NCBI GenBank assembly: GCA_036004405.1
Contig: DASYRM010000018.1
Location: 1-15,536 of the forward strand
Direction of reading: 5' to 3'
Length of the DNA stretch: 15,536 nucleotides
Source: DASYRM01 sp036004405
GTDB lineage: Bacteria > Acidobacteriota > Vicinamibacteria > Vicinamibacterales > UBA2999
The position numbers were made by a program, and so were the translations under genes. The notes under the pieces are model-generated. The model searched no databases. It saw nothing but the letters and a program-made list of their open reading frames with translations, and was not told where the DNA came from. Shown here in pieces: positions 1 to 8,900 of the stretch; position 1 is the stretch's first letter; each line of letters starts with the position of its first letter.

Positions 1-147
1 GAGGACATCAACGGCGCGATGTTCCGCTTTGGTGGCGGCAGCTATATCGTGCCGAACCGCGATCCGAAGCGCGAGACGTTCTTCATCTACGGCACCGAGC
101 ACTACTTGCAGAAGATGCCGCGCGCCGCACTGTTCAACGAGTTCTGA
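1..147 (+). CDS. C-terminal end of an unrecognised protein (5' partial)
   Basis: Frame 1 is open from the window edge to a TGA at 145-147 and encodes 48 residues ending in PRAALFNEF. Codon use is strongly GC3-rich, as in the certain genes of this window, and the frame stops just before a strong hairpin (154-178), as expected of a real gene end. The peptide has no domain I can name; the aromatic-rich stretch (FRFGGGSYIVPN, then FFIYGTEHYLQ) suggests beta structure and no membrane segment. A longer plus-strand frame that starts at 29 and runs to 1069 is antisense to the permease and is not this gene. The function is unknown and most of the protein is outside the window. Confidence 0.7.
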   Translation, partial: EDINGAMFRFGGGSYIVPNRDPKRETFFIYGTEHYLQKMPRAALFNEF

Positions 148-153
148 CGTGAC

Positions 154-178
154 GGGAGCGCTTGATGCGAGCGCTCCC
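154..178. terminator. Hairpin terminator shared by convergent genes
   Basis: A perfect 9-bp inverted repeat (GGGAGCGCT at 154-162, AGCGCTCCC at 170-178) encloses a 7-base loop and is followed on the plus strand by TTGTTCT. It begins 7 bases after the stop of the left-edge gene and 6 bases beyond the stop of the minus-strand permease. This is the expected position for a terminator serving both genes. The T-tract is short and mixed on the plus strand and poor on the minus strand, so termination is likely better for the left-edge gene. Confidence 0.75.
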
Positions 179-184
179 TTGTTC

Positions 185-2737
185 TCACTCCACCCTCAGC
201 GCTTCGACTGGATCCACAGATGCCGCGCGCCGCGCCGGCACATAGCTCGCCAGCACAGTCGCGATCACCAGAACCACCGGCACCGCGGCGTAGGTCACGG
301 GATCGAGCGGGGTGACGCCGTACAACACCGTCGACATCAGCCGCGTCAGCGCCGCCGCCGCGCCGAGGCCAATCACGACGCCGATGCCTGCGAGCACGAG
401 GGCATGGCGCACAAACCTGCCCTTCAGCTCGCCCCGCTTCGCGCCGAGCGCTGCGCGAATGCCGATCTCGCGCCTTCGCTGCGAGACCGCGTAGGAAATC
501 ACACCGTAGATGCCGACGACACCCAAGAGCAGAGCCATCGACGCGGCGATCGCCAGCATCACCAGCGTGAAGGACGTCCGCGCGAGCGACTGATCGTAGA
601 CCTCGCGCATGGTCCGCGGCGACGCGGGCAGGCTGGGACTCACCGACCAGACGGCTTGCCGGACCTGGTTCAGAAAACCTTCTGTGGCAGTGCGGTCGCT
701 GCGGACGACGAATGTCACCCCTCGGATGGCGCTCGGCCCTGCGGCGGCGATCAAATACGCAGACATCGAAGGCCAGTACACGGTGGCGGGCGCCTGTTGG
801 TACAGACCGTTTTCACGAACATCCTGTACGACACCGATGACGTCATGCCAGGGCATGCCGCCATCCCGACGGAGCCGTCGGCCGATCGCGGCGGCGGGTG
901 TGCCCCAGAGCTCGCGGGCGAGGTTCTCGGAAATCACGACGACAGGTCGCAAGTCGTACACTTCCGCCCATGTGAGCTCGCGGCCCGCGACCACCCTGGT
1001 GCCCGCGGTGCGAAAGAATCCGGGCGACGCGTACTTGAACAGGCGCACTGGCGGGGTGTCCGACCCTGACTCGGCCCGGCCGTCGGCGTGGACAGCGCCA
1101 GAGTTCACGACCCCCAGGTTCGGGGCGAACCCCTCCATGGGCATCGCGCTTCCGAACGCGGCCGAGGTCACGCCCGGAATCGACGACAGCTTGTCCTGGA
1201 CAGCGTTCTGCATGCGGGTCGCACGTTCCGCGTCTGGAACGAGTGACCCCGCGAAAAAGAGTCGCATCACCTGGAGATGCTCGGGGTGCGTGAATCCCGG
1301 CTCGACGGTCCGGATGGATTGGAACGTGCGAATCAACAGCCCGGCGCTCACCAGCAGCACGAGCGCGATCGCCACCTGCACCACCACCAGCACACTGCGG
1401 ACGCGGTGGCGCTCCCGGCTCACGCTCGCGGTCCGGCCCACGCTGCCGAGCACGGCTGAAATCCGCGGCCCGGTGCATTTCAGCGCCGGAATCAATCCGA
1501 ACACGACACTCGACACCAGCGAGAGCACGGCCGTGAATCCGAGCGTGCGCGCATCCAACGAGATCTCGCTCAGGCGTGGAAGATTCGCCGGACCAATGAC
1601 CAGCAGCAGGCGCAAGCCGGCGTACGCGAGCGCGACGCCCAGCGCGCCGCCCATGACACCCAGCAGCACGCTTTCGACCAGCAGCCCCCGGATGATCTGT
1701 GCACGGCCCGCGCCGAGCGCCGCGCGAAGGGAGAGCTCGGTTTGCCGCACCTCCGCCCGAACCAGAAGCAGGTTCGCCACATTGGCGCACGCGATGAGCA
1801 TCACCAGGCCGATGGTGGCCATGACCACCCAGAGCACGTCCGACACGCTGCCGACCACTTCTTGTTTGAGCGGGCGAAGGTCGGGCGCGATCTTCCAGGT
1901 CTCATAGCCTGGTTCCGTCGTGTCCGGTCCATCGGGCCACGACTTCATCCAGATCGGGACCATTCGCGCCATGTCCGCGTTGGCCTGGGCGATCGTGACT
2001 CCCGGCTTCAGCCGGGCGACGCCCTGATACGTCAGCCCCCCGCCGCCAACCCCGACGAGCGTGATTCGTCCCCGATCGAACATGATCGGAAAGATCAGAT
2101 CGGCTTCGGCATTGACGATCTTGAACCCCTGGGGCATGACACCGACGATCTTCTTCGGGAGCGTATCCACGGTCATGGTGCGCCCGACCACGGATCGGTC
2201 TCCTCCGAACCGCCGCTGCCAGTACCCGTAGCTGAGCATCACGGTGGTGTACGCCATGTAGACGCTCGGGCGCGGCCGGGTGGCTCCGATCTGGTCCTCT
2301 GGCAGGAGCCAGCGGCCGGCCGCGGGCGGAACGTTGAACGCTTGGAGGAGACCATCGCTGATGCCGATCGCACGGACGTCTTCCGGTTCGCCCCCGTCGG
2401 TCACCGTGCCCCTGGTGGCCACCCACACGCCCAGCGATCGAAAGACCCGGTTCTGCTCGGCGTAGGTGAAATACATCGAGGGAGAGAGATTCAGCCCTTC
2501 CGCCAACCCGGGAGCGCCAGGCGCGATCTGCCGGAGCGCCACCAACTCTTCTGCCCGCGGATACGACAGGGGGTTGAGCAGGACGCTGTTGAGGACGCTG
2601 AACACCGCGGTGTTCGCGCCGATGCCGAGCCCGAGCGTCAGCACGACGACCGTCGTGAACGCCAGGTTGCGGCGCACCGCGCGCAGGGCGTAGAGCAGAT
2701 CGCGTCTCAGCGAGTCGAGGACCCTGCTGGTGTGCAT
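185..2737 (-). CDS. ADOP-type FtsX/MacB-like permease
   Basis: This 850-residue membrane protein has two MacB-PCD plus FtsX halves, the layout of the acidobacterial duplicated orphan permease family (usual length about 800 residues). The N-terminus has the family signature (DLLYALRAVRRN, then a membrane segment LTLGLGIGANTAVFS at about 33-47). The first FtsX domain lies at about 300-420 (membrane segments near 300-325, 353-382, 398-418), followed by a segment at about 447-468. The second FtsX domain fills about the last 120 residues, with the typical RRREIGIRAALGA motif and a closing PVEALRVE. The soluble loops between would be extracytoplasmic. No ATPase partner is encoded beside it, which is usual for this family; the transported substrate is unknown. 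The ATG has an excellent Shine-Dalgarno site. It is divergent from the FAD oxidase and convergent with the left-edge gene. Confidence 0.93.
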   Translation of the reverse strand: MHTSRVLDSLRRDLLYALRAVRRNLAFTTVVVLTLGLGIGANTAVFSVLNSVLLNPLSYPRAEELVALRQIAPGAPGLAEGLNLSPSMYFTYAEQNRVFRSLGVWVATRGTVTDGGEPEDVRAIGISDGLLQAFNVPPAAGRWLLPEDQIGATRPRPSVYMAYTTVMLSYGYWQRRFGGDRSVVGRTMTVDTLPKKIVGVMPQGFKIVNAEADLIFPIMFDRGRITLVGVGGGGLTYQGVARLKPGVTIAQANADMARMVPIWMKSWPDGPDTTEPGYETWKIAPDLRPLKQEVVGSVSDVLWVVMATIGLVMLIACANVANLLLVRAEVRQTELSLRAALGAGRAQIIRGLLVESVLLGVMGGALGVALAYAGLRLLLVIGPANLPRLSEISLDARTLGFTAVLSLVSSVVFGLIPALKCTGPRISAVLGSVGRTASVSRERHRVRSVLVVVQVAIALVLLVSAGLLIRTFQSIRTVEPGFTHPEHLQVMRLFFAGSLVPDAERATRMQNAVQDKLSSIPGVTSAAFGSAMPMEGFAPNLGVVNSGAVHADGRAESGSDTPPVRLFKYASPGFFRTAGTRVVAGRELTWAEVYDLRPVVVISENLARELWGTPAAAIGRRLRRDGGMPWHDVIGVVQDVRENGLYQQAPATVYWPSMSAYLIAAAGPSAIRGVTFVVRSDRTATEGFLNQVRQAVWSVSPSLPASPRTMREVYDQSLARTSFTLVMLAIAASMALLLGVVGIYGVISYAVSQRRREIGIRAALGAKRGELKGRFVRHALVLAGIGVVIGLGAAAALTRLMSTVLYGVTPLDPVTYAAVPVVLVIATVLASYVPARRAASVDPVEALRVE

Positions 2738-2829
2738 GCGACAGTCTCCTCCTGGAACCGGATCGCGTGACCCAATGCTACGCCCAGAGGCTGAGGTGGA
2801 GGTAGCGGTTCCACGCGGGTTCCTTCAGA
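2738..2829. promoter_or_regulatory. Divergent intergenic region, probable promoter pair
   Basis: This 92-base spacer separates the divergent permease and FAD oxidase genes, so both promoters should lie here or in the flanking coding ends. It contains an inverted repeat, TGGAACCG at 2753-2760 and CGGTTCCA at 2806-2813, with 45 bases between the arms, and a further GGGTTCC at 2817-2823. This could be an operator, but one arm overlaps the permease ribosome binding site. I see no clear -35/-10 pair on either strand, and promoters of this group are poorly defined. Confidence 0.4.
2745..2753 (-). promoter_or_regulatory. Ribosome binding site of the ADOP permease
   Basis: On the minus strand AGGAGGAGA lies 7 bases before the ATG at 2737. 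It is a near-perfect Shine-Dalgarno sequence and fixes the start of the permease. Confidence 0.85.
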
Positions 2830-4200
2830 ATGAGGCCCGTGACTACCAGCATCACCAACTACGACGGCGCGATCATCGCGAGCCCGCAGCAGCACGTCCA
2901 CCCGAAGAGCGTCGAAGAGCTGCAGGCGATCCTGCGGCAGCCGGATCGCTACCCCTCCCCCGTGCGTGCGGTGGGGAGCCATCACTCGCTCACCCCATGC
3001 GCGGTGTCGACCGGCACGATGGTCGACATGAGGGGCATGAACCAGATCCTCAAGATCGACACCACCGCCATGACGATCACGGCGCAGGCGGGACTGCAGC
3101 TGGTCGACGCCGCCAAGGTCCTGCGCAAGCAGAAGCTGCAGTTCATGCTGAACATCGAGATCGGCAACATCACGCTCGGCTCGGCGGCGTGCTGCCAGAC
3201 GAAGGACAGCCTCGACGGAGTCGAGCTCGGGCAGGTCAACTCCTACTTGGCCGGCGTCAAGTGGGTGAGCCCGTCGGGGACGCTGGAAGAAGCGTCCGAG
3301 AGCAGGAATCCCGAGCTGCTTCCCTTCATCCGCGCGAGCTACGGGCTGGCTGGCATCGTCTACGAGGTGACGTTCCGGATCAAACCGCTCGAGATCATCC
3401 GCTTCAACTACGACGTGCACGCAATCAAGGACGTCACCGACGACGTTATTGCGAAGGCGATCGCGTCGAACCAGACCATGGTGATGTGGACCATCGGCGA
3501 CTCCTTCGTGATTCAATCGCGAAACGTCGCGCCGGAGCTGAAACACGAATGGCTGGGTGATGCGAGGCACTTCGGGTGGAACTTCCTGGCCGCCTTCGTG
3601 GGCCGCGGGCTGCGCGACCACCTGGCCGGTTCAGGGCTCGCGCCGGTATCGGAGCGTCTGGGTACCGGCATCGAGCTGGGGTTCTACCGTCTGCTGAGCG
3701 CCGGCGGCGGCTTCACGCTGGAGGCGCCGGACAAGACGGTCAACTACTCGAAGACGCCAGTGTCGGCACGCTACGCGTTCACGTTCTGGGCGTTTCCCCG
3801 TGCGGCCTACGCGAAGAACCTGCAGGACTACGTGCAGTGGGCGGCCGACTACTACAAGAAGACGGGCTTCCGCTGCAACATGCCCCTGGGGTCGTACTTC
3901 ATTCACAAGGACACGAGCTCGCTGCTGTCGTACACCTACGACGGCGACATCATCTCCCTCGATCCGATTCACGCGGTTGGCGAGGCGGAGCCGGCGGCGT
4001 GGGCCGATTTTCTCAAGGCGTTCAACGAATGGGCGCATCAGCGCGGCGGCATCCCGCTGCTGAATCAGAGCCCGTTCGTGACCAAGGCGCAGGTCGAGTC
4101 GGCCTACGGCGATCGGTGGACGAAGCTGGCCGGCTGGCTCCGGACGGTCGATCCGGACAAGCGGATGGTCAACGAGTTCTTCGCGGAGCTGCTCCCCTAG
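2830..4200 (+). CDS. FAD-linked oxidase, aldonolactone-oxidase-like
   Basis: The 456-residue protein has an N-terminal PCMH-type FAD-binding domain (FAD_binding_4) at about 18-190 and a C-terminal substrate domain resembling D-arabinono-1,4-lactone oxidase. The motif RAVGSHHS at 46-53 matches the family's VGxGHS, where the His (here H52) commonly carries covalently bound FAD; the Gly before it is replaced by His51. VDMRGMNQIL (65-74) and GLAGIVYEVTFRIKPL (172-187) are further family landmarks. Such enzymes oxidise sugar lactones or polyols with O2 or another acceptor; the substrate here cannot be told. There is no signal peptide, so it should be cytoplasmic. The ATG lacks a clear Shine-Dalgarno site, and an in-frame GTG at 2839 is an alternative. 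It ends 4 bases from the convergent allophanate hydrolase gene and is not part of that operon. Confidence 0.85.
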   Translation: MRPVTTSITNYDGAIIASPQQHVHPKSVEELQAILRQPDRYPSPVRAVGSHHSLTPCAVSTGTMVDMRGMNQILKIDTTAMTITAQAGLQLVDAAKVLRKQKLQFMLNIEIGNITLGSAACCQTKDSLDGVELGQVNSYLAGVKWVSPSGTLEEASESRNPELLPFIRASYGLAGIVYEVTFRIKPLEIIRFNYDVHAIKDVTDDVIAKAIASNQTMVMWTIGDSFVIQSRNVAPELKHEWLGDARHFGWNFLAAFVGRGLRDHLAGSGLAPVSERLGTGIELGFYRLLSAGGGFTLEAPDKTVNYSKTPVSARYAFTFWAFPRAAYAKNLQDYVQWAADYYKKTGFRCNMPLGSYFIHKDTSSLLSYTYDGDIISLDPIHAVGEAEPAAWADFLKAFNEWAHQRGGIPLLNQSPFVTKAQVESAYGDRWTKLAGWLRTVDPDKRMVNEFFAELLP

Positions 4201-4204
4201 CGGT

Positions 4205-5917
4205 TCAGCCCGTCGCTGACAGGGCGAGATAGCTCTTCCAGGCCCCGAACCCCGTGATCTCCGTGGCGCCGGCCAACGCCGCGGGTTCGCAGATGAACCC
4301 CTTTACCCACTCGCCGGTATCGAGCTGCACGCTGCCGATGCCAAGCGGCGGCGGCACGCCGGCCACGAAGCTGCCGAAGTGGTGCGACGGGACGGCCCAG
4401 ACCTCGAGTGCGATGCCTGGACCATCAAAGCCCGGCTCGCGGACGAGTCCGGGCTTCGCCGGGGTGGTGTTGGCGAGCGCGTAGAAGCGGTACTCGGGCG
4501 ACGTGCGGCACGACTGCACGAGCCGCGCGCCGCGCTCGGTGAGCTGTGCGTTCAGCGGCTGGCCGGTGAGATGCGCGCCCACGACGGCCACGTGAATGCA
4601 GCCGGGCGCCTCCCGGGTCGGCTGCGCCGGTGCGCCCGCAAAGCGTGACGCCAGCGCCAGCAGCGCCGCATCCGAGAACGCTGGGCCAATGAGCGACACG
4701 CCGAACGGCAGCCCGTCGCGACGGAAGCCCGCGGGCACCGCGACGGCGGCGAGATCCATCAGGTTCACGAAATTCGTGTAATAGCCGAGATTGGTATTGA
4801 GCTGAATCGGATCGGCCGCGACGGCTTCCTTCGTGTAGATCGTCCCGGCCGTCGGCAGCAGCATCACGTCGATCCTCGCCCACTGGGCCGCGGCGGCGCG
4901 CTTCAGCTCCTCGAGGCGATAGAGGCCGCGATAGGCATCGGCCGCGGTTTTCGACGCCGCGCCGCCAATGATCTGGCCGACGATCGGATGCATCGCGTCC
5001 GGATGGGCGTCCGCGAACGCGCCGATCGCGGCGTGGCGCTCGGCCACCCAAGGCCCCGAATACAACAGCGCCGCGGCCTCGCGGAACGGCGCGAAGTCGA
5101 TCGTCACCTGCGTGCCGCCGATCGCTTGCAGCCTGGCGACAGCGGTCTGGTAGAGCCGCGGGCTCTCGGCGTCGCCGAAGAACGCCAGCTCCTCGTCGCG
5201 CGGTACGCCGAATCGGAACGGGCCGGGCAGCCAGGGTGCGGCGCCGGCACCGGGATCGGCGGTGCGCGAGAACGGGTCGGCGGCGTCGAACCCCTGCGCG
5301 ACGCGCCAGACGCGCTCGGCGCCCGCCGCGCTGCCGGCAAAGATCGATACGCAATCGAGCGAACGGCACGCCGGCACGACGCCTGCGGTGCTGAGCAAGC
5401 CGCGCGTCGGCTTGAGGCCCACGATGTCGTTGAACGCCGCCGGCACGCGCCCCGACCCGGCGGTGTCGGTGCCAAGCGCAAAGGCCACGAGCCCTTTGGC
5501 GACGGCGACGGCCGAACCCGAGCTCGAGCCGCCCGAGATGTAGCGATGGTCGAAGACGCTCGAACAGGCGCCGAAGGGCGACCGCACCCCCACCAGCCCG
5601 GTCGCGAACTGATCGAGATTGGTCTTGCCAATGAGAACGGCGCCGGCATCGAGCAACCGTTGCACGACGGTGGCGGTGCGGTCGGGCACGTACGAGTAGG
5701 CCGGGCACCCCGCGGTCGTCGGCAGCCCCGCCACGTCGATGTTGTCCTTCACCGCGAAGGGCACGCCGGCAAGCGGGAGCGCCGGATCGACGTCGCGTGC
5801 CCTGTGCACGGCCGCGGCGCGATCCGCGAGGGCGATCCAGACCGGGGCGAGTCCTTCCGTCTCGATAGCGTCGAAAATGCGGCCGATGGCCGCGACAGCG
5901 TGATCAGGCATCGCCAC
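4205..5917 (-). CDS. atzF: Allophanate hydrolase
   Basis: This 570-residue enzyme has the two-domain AtzF/DUR1,2-type layout. An N-terminal amidase-signature domain (about 1-425) hydrolyses allophanate, and a C-terminal domain (about 430-570) promotes decarboxylation, giving ammonia and CO2. The Ser-cisSer-Lys triad is complete: Lys57 in PFAVKDNIDVAG, Ser131 in GGSSSGS, and Ser155 in GTDTAGS, with the 24-residue Ser spacing seen in fatty acid amide hydrolase. The C-terminal domain shows FYALANTTPAKPGL and the His pair in PSHHFGSFVAGVPPPLGIGS (about 512-513). It is the last gene of the operon. The start is GTG at 5917 or, two codons later, ATG at 5911; both overlap the stop of the carboxylase, which points to coupled translation. 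It completes nitrogen release from carboxyguanidine or carboxylated urea. The cell site is the cytoplasm. Confidence 0.95.
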   Translation of the reverse strand: MAMPDHAVAAIGRIFDAIETEGLAPVWIALADRAAAVHRARDVDPALPLAGVPFAVKDNIDVAGLPTTAGCPAYSYVPDRTATVVQRLLDAGAVLIGKTNLDQFATGLVGVRSPFGACSSVFDHRYISGGSSSGSAVAVAKGLVAFALGTDTAGSGRVPAAFNDIVGLKPTRGLLSTAGVVPACRSLDCVSIFAGSAAGAERVWRVAQGFDAADPFSRTADPGAGAAPWLPGPFRFGVPRDEELAFFGDAESPRLYQTAVARLQAIGGTQVTIDFAPFREAAALLYSGPWVAERHAAIGAFADAHPDAMHPIVGQIIGGAASKTAADAYRGLYRLEELKRAAAAQWARIDVMLLPTAGTIYTKEAVAADPIQLNTNLGYYTNFVNLMDLAAVAVPAGFRRDGLPFGVSLIGPAFSDAALLALASRFAGAPAQPTREAPGCIHVAVVGAHLTGQPLNAQLTERGARLVQSCRTSPEYRFYALANTTPAKPGLVREPGFDGPGIALEVWAVPSHHFGSFVAGVPPPLGIGSVQLDTGEWVKGFICEPAALAGATEITGFGAWKSYLALSATG

Positions 5918-8900
5918 GCACCGTGGCCAGGTTTTGCCCGGCCGTAACCATCGCGCCCTTCGCGCAGTGGACCAACTCCACCACCCCTTCGATGGGAGCC
6001 GTGATCTCCACTTCCATCTTCATCGCCTCGAGCACGAGAATCCGCTGCCCTGCCTCGACCCGCTGGCCGGGCTGGACCGCCACGTGCCAGACACTGGCCG
6101 TCATCGGCGAGCGCACCGCCTCGCACCCCTCTGGCACCTCGGCGGCGGTCGCCGGCGGCAGGTCGTCGGGAGGTTCCACGAACGCGGCCTGCCCGGCCGC
6201 CGCCCAGCGCTCGCGCTCGGCCTCGAACGCCGCCTGCTGGCGCCGCTTGGCGGCGCGCGCCTCGGGCGCGATCGACGCCAGAAACGCGCGGTGGTCGCGC
6301 ATGCTGAACGTCTGTGTCTCGATCGACACGTTGTACTTCCCGTGCGGGAAGGCGTCTCGCATCTCGAGGAGCTCGGCCGCCGAGGCTGGATGAAACCGGA
6401 TGCGATCGAAGAAGCGCAGCAGCCACGGTGACCCAGGCTCGAACGCGGCGGTGCTGCGATGCGTGTTCCACATCTGCACCGTCCGGCCGACGAACTGGTA
6501 GCCGCCGGGCCCCTCCATGCCGTAGACGCAGAGGTAGGCGCCGCCGATCCCGACGGAGTTTTCGGCCGTCCAAGTCCGCGCCGGGTTGTACTTCGTCGTC
6601 ACCAGACGGTGCCGCGGGTCGACGGGCGTCGCCACCGGCGCGCCCAGATAGACGTCGCCGAGCCCGAGCACGAGATAGTCGGCGCCGTAGACAATCCGGC
6701 GGACGTCCTCGATCGACTCGAGGCCGTTGATGCGGCGGATGAACTCGGTGTTGCTCGGGCACCAGGGCGCGTCGGCCCGCACCGACTGCATGTATTTCTC
6801 GATCGCCAGCAGCGTCGCCGGGTCTTCCCACGACAGCGGCAGGTGAACGACGCGGCTCGGAATCGTGATGTCGTCCAGGGTGGGCAGCGCCCGCTCGCAG
6901 TGCTCGAGCGCGGCCATCAGATCCTCGCGCGGCAGCACGCGGCTGTCGTAGTGAATCTGCAGCGATCGGATGCCGGGCGTCACGTCCACGATGCCCTTCA
7001 ACCGCTGGTCGCGCAGCAGCTGCTCGAGCGCGTGGATGCGGACGCGCAGGTCGAGGCTCAGCTCGTTCGGCCCGGTTTCCACCAGCAGGTAGCGATCGCC
7101 GGCTGCGCGGTGCACGGTGGATCCGCTGCGCAGCAGGATTGCCGGGTCCGCGGGTTCTTCCTGCGGGCGCGGCAGCTCGCCGCCCAGCGTCGCAATTGCG
7201 GCATCGAGCTCGCGCTCCATGCGCGTGGCCTGCGCGTTGGTGATCCGTCGGAAGCGCACGGAGTCGCCCGCGCGCACCTGCCCCATCTTCCACAGCTCGG
7301 CCTGCGCGATGACCGCCGGGCACACGAAGCCGCCCAGGCTCGGACCATCGGGCCCGAGCAGGATCGGCATGTCTCCCGTGAAGTCCATCGCACCGATGGC
7401 GTAGGCGTTGTCGTGCAGGTTCGAGGGGTGCAGGCCGGCTTCCCCGCCGTCGCACCGCGCCCAGGTGGGCCGGGGACCGATCAGCCGGACGCCGGTGCGA
7501 TCGGAGTTGTAGTGGACCTTCCACGACGCCGCAAAGAGCGTGGCGATGTCGGCATCGGTGAAGAAGTCCGGCGCGCCGTGGGGACCGTAGAGCACGCCGA
7601 TCTCCCACTCGTGCGAGTAGGCGGGGGTCAGTGCGTCGGGCAAGGATGCGTACGGCGCGGCGCGCCCCGCGTCCGGTGCGTCGTGCCAGCGGAGCAGGTC
7701 GCCCACCCGCAGCACGCGCCCGGCGTGGCCACCGAACTTGCCGAGGATGAAGGTGGCGCGGCTTCCGAGATACGCAGGCACGTCCAGCCCGCCGCGCACC
7801 GCGATGTAGGCGCGTGCGCCGGCGCCAGCGGCGGCGCCGAGCCGCAGCTCGGAGCCGGCCTTCACCGCAATCGCGCACCACCGCTCGACGGGCACGCCAT
7901 CGAGCCTGGCCCTCATGTCGGCGCCCCCGAGCGCGATCACGGCGTCGCTGAAGAAGCGCAGCCGCGGGCCCGTCATCGTGCACTCGAGCCCGGCCGCCGT
8001 CTCGTCGTTGCCGACCAGGCGGTTTACCAGGCGGAACGCCAGCGGATCCATCGGACCCGAGGGCGGCACGCCGACGTGCCAGAACCCGGTCCGGCCCGGA
8101 TAGTCCTGCACGGTCGTCTGCATGCCGGGGTCGAGCACTTCGACGGCGCGCGGCTGGTAGCGCACGCGGCTCAAGAAGCTGGTGGGAAAGCCGCCGGCGC
8201 GGAATTCACTCTCGGTGACGATCTGGCGCAGGTAATCGAGGTTGGTCTCGAGTCCGGCAAACGACGCCTCGGCCAGCGCGATTTCAAGACGCGCCATCGC
8301 CTCGGCGCGCGTGGCGCCGCGCACGATGATCTTGGCGAGCATCGGGTCGTAGTACGGCGTCACCTCGGTGCCCCGCTCCACCCAGGTGTCGCAGCGCGCA
8401 CCAAGTGGCAACCGCACGTCGGTGAGGAGACCGGTGCTGGGCCGGAAATCGTGCGCCGCGTCCTCCGCGTACACCCGTACCTGAATCGACGCCCCCGAGG
8501 GCGCGATGCGCAGCGTCTCGAGCGGCGGCAGCACGCCGGCGCCCAGGCGCACCATCCACTCCACGATGTCCACGCCGGTCACTTCCTCGGTGACGCCGTG
8601 TTCCACCTGGAGGCGGGTGTTCACCTCCAGGAAGAAGAAGTCCTCGCGGTCCGAGTCGTAGAGGAACTCGACGGTGCCGGCCGACCGGTATCGCACCGCG
8701 CGGGCCAGCATCTCGGCGGTGTCCCACAGGCGCCGGCGGACGTCGTCGCGCAGCCCGGGCGCCGGGGTCTCCTCCACCACCTTCTGGTTGCGGCGCTGCG
8801 CGGAACAGTCGCGTTCGCCGAGCGCAATGACGTTGCCGGCCCCGTCGCCGAAGACCTGCACCTCGAGGTGCCGCGCCCGCTCGACGAAGCGCTCCAGATA

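Noticed and set aside
609..1907. A 432-codon plus-strand frame and the frame at 29-1069, both opposite the permease
   Set aside because: Low-complexity Ser/Thr/Arg-rich or Arg/His-rich products with no ribosome site; the minus-strand ADOP permease explains this DNA.
5749..7983. A 744-codon minus-strand frame overlapping the carboxylase and hydrolase genes
   Set aside because: Arg-rich shadow in another frame of the same strand; it crosses the junction of two certain genes.
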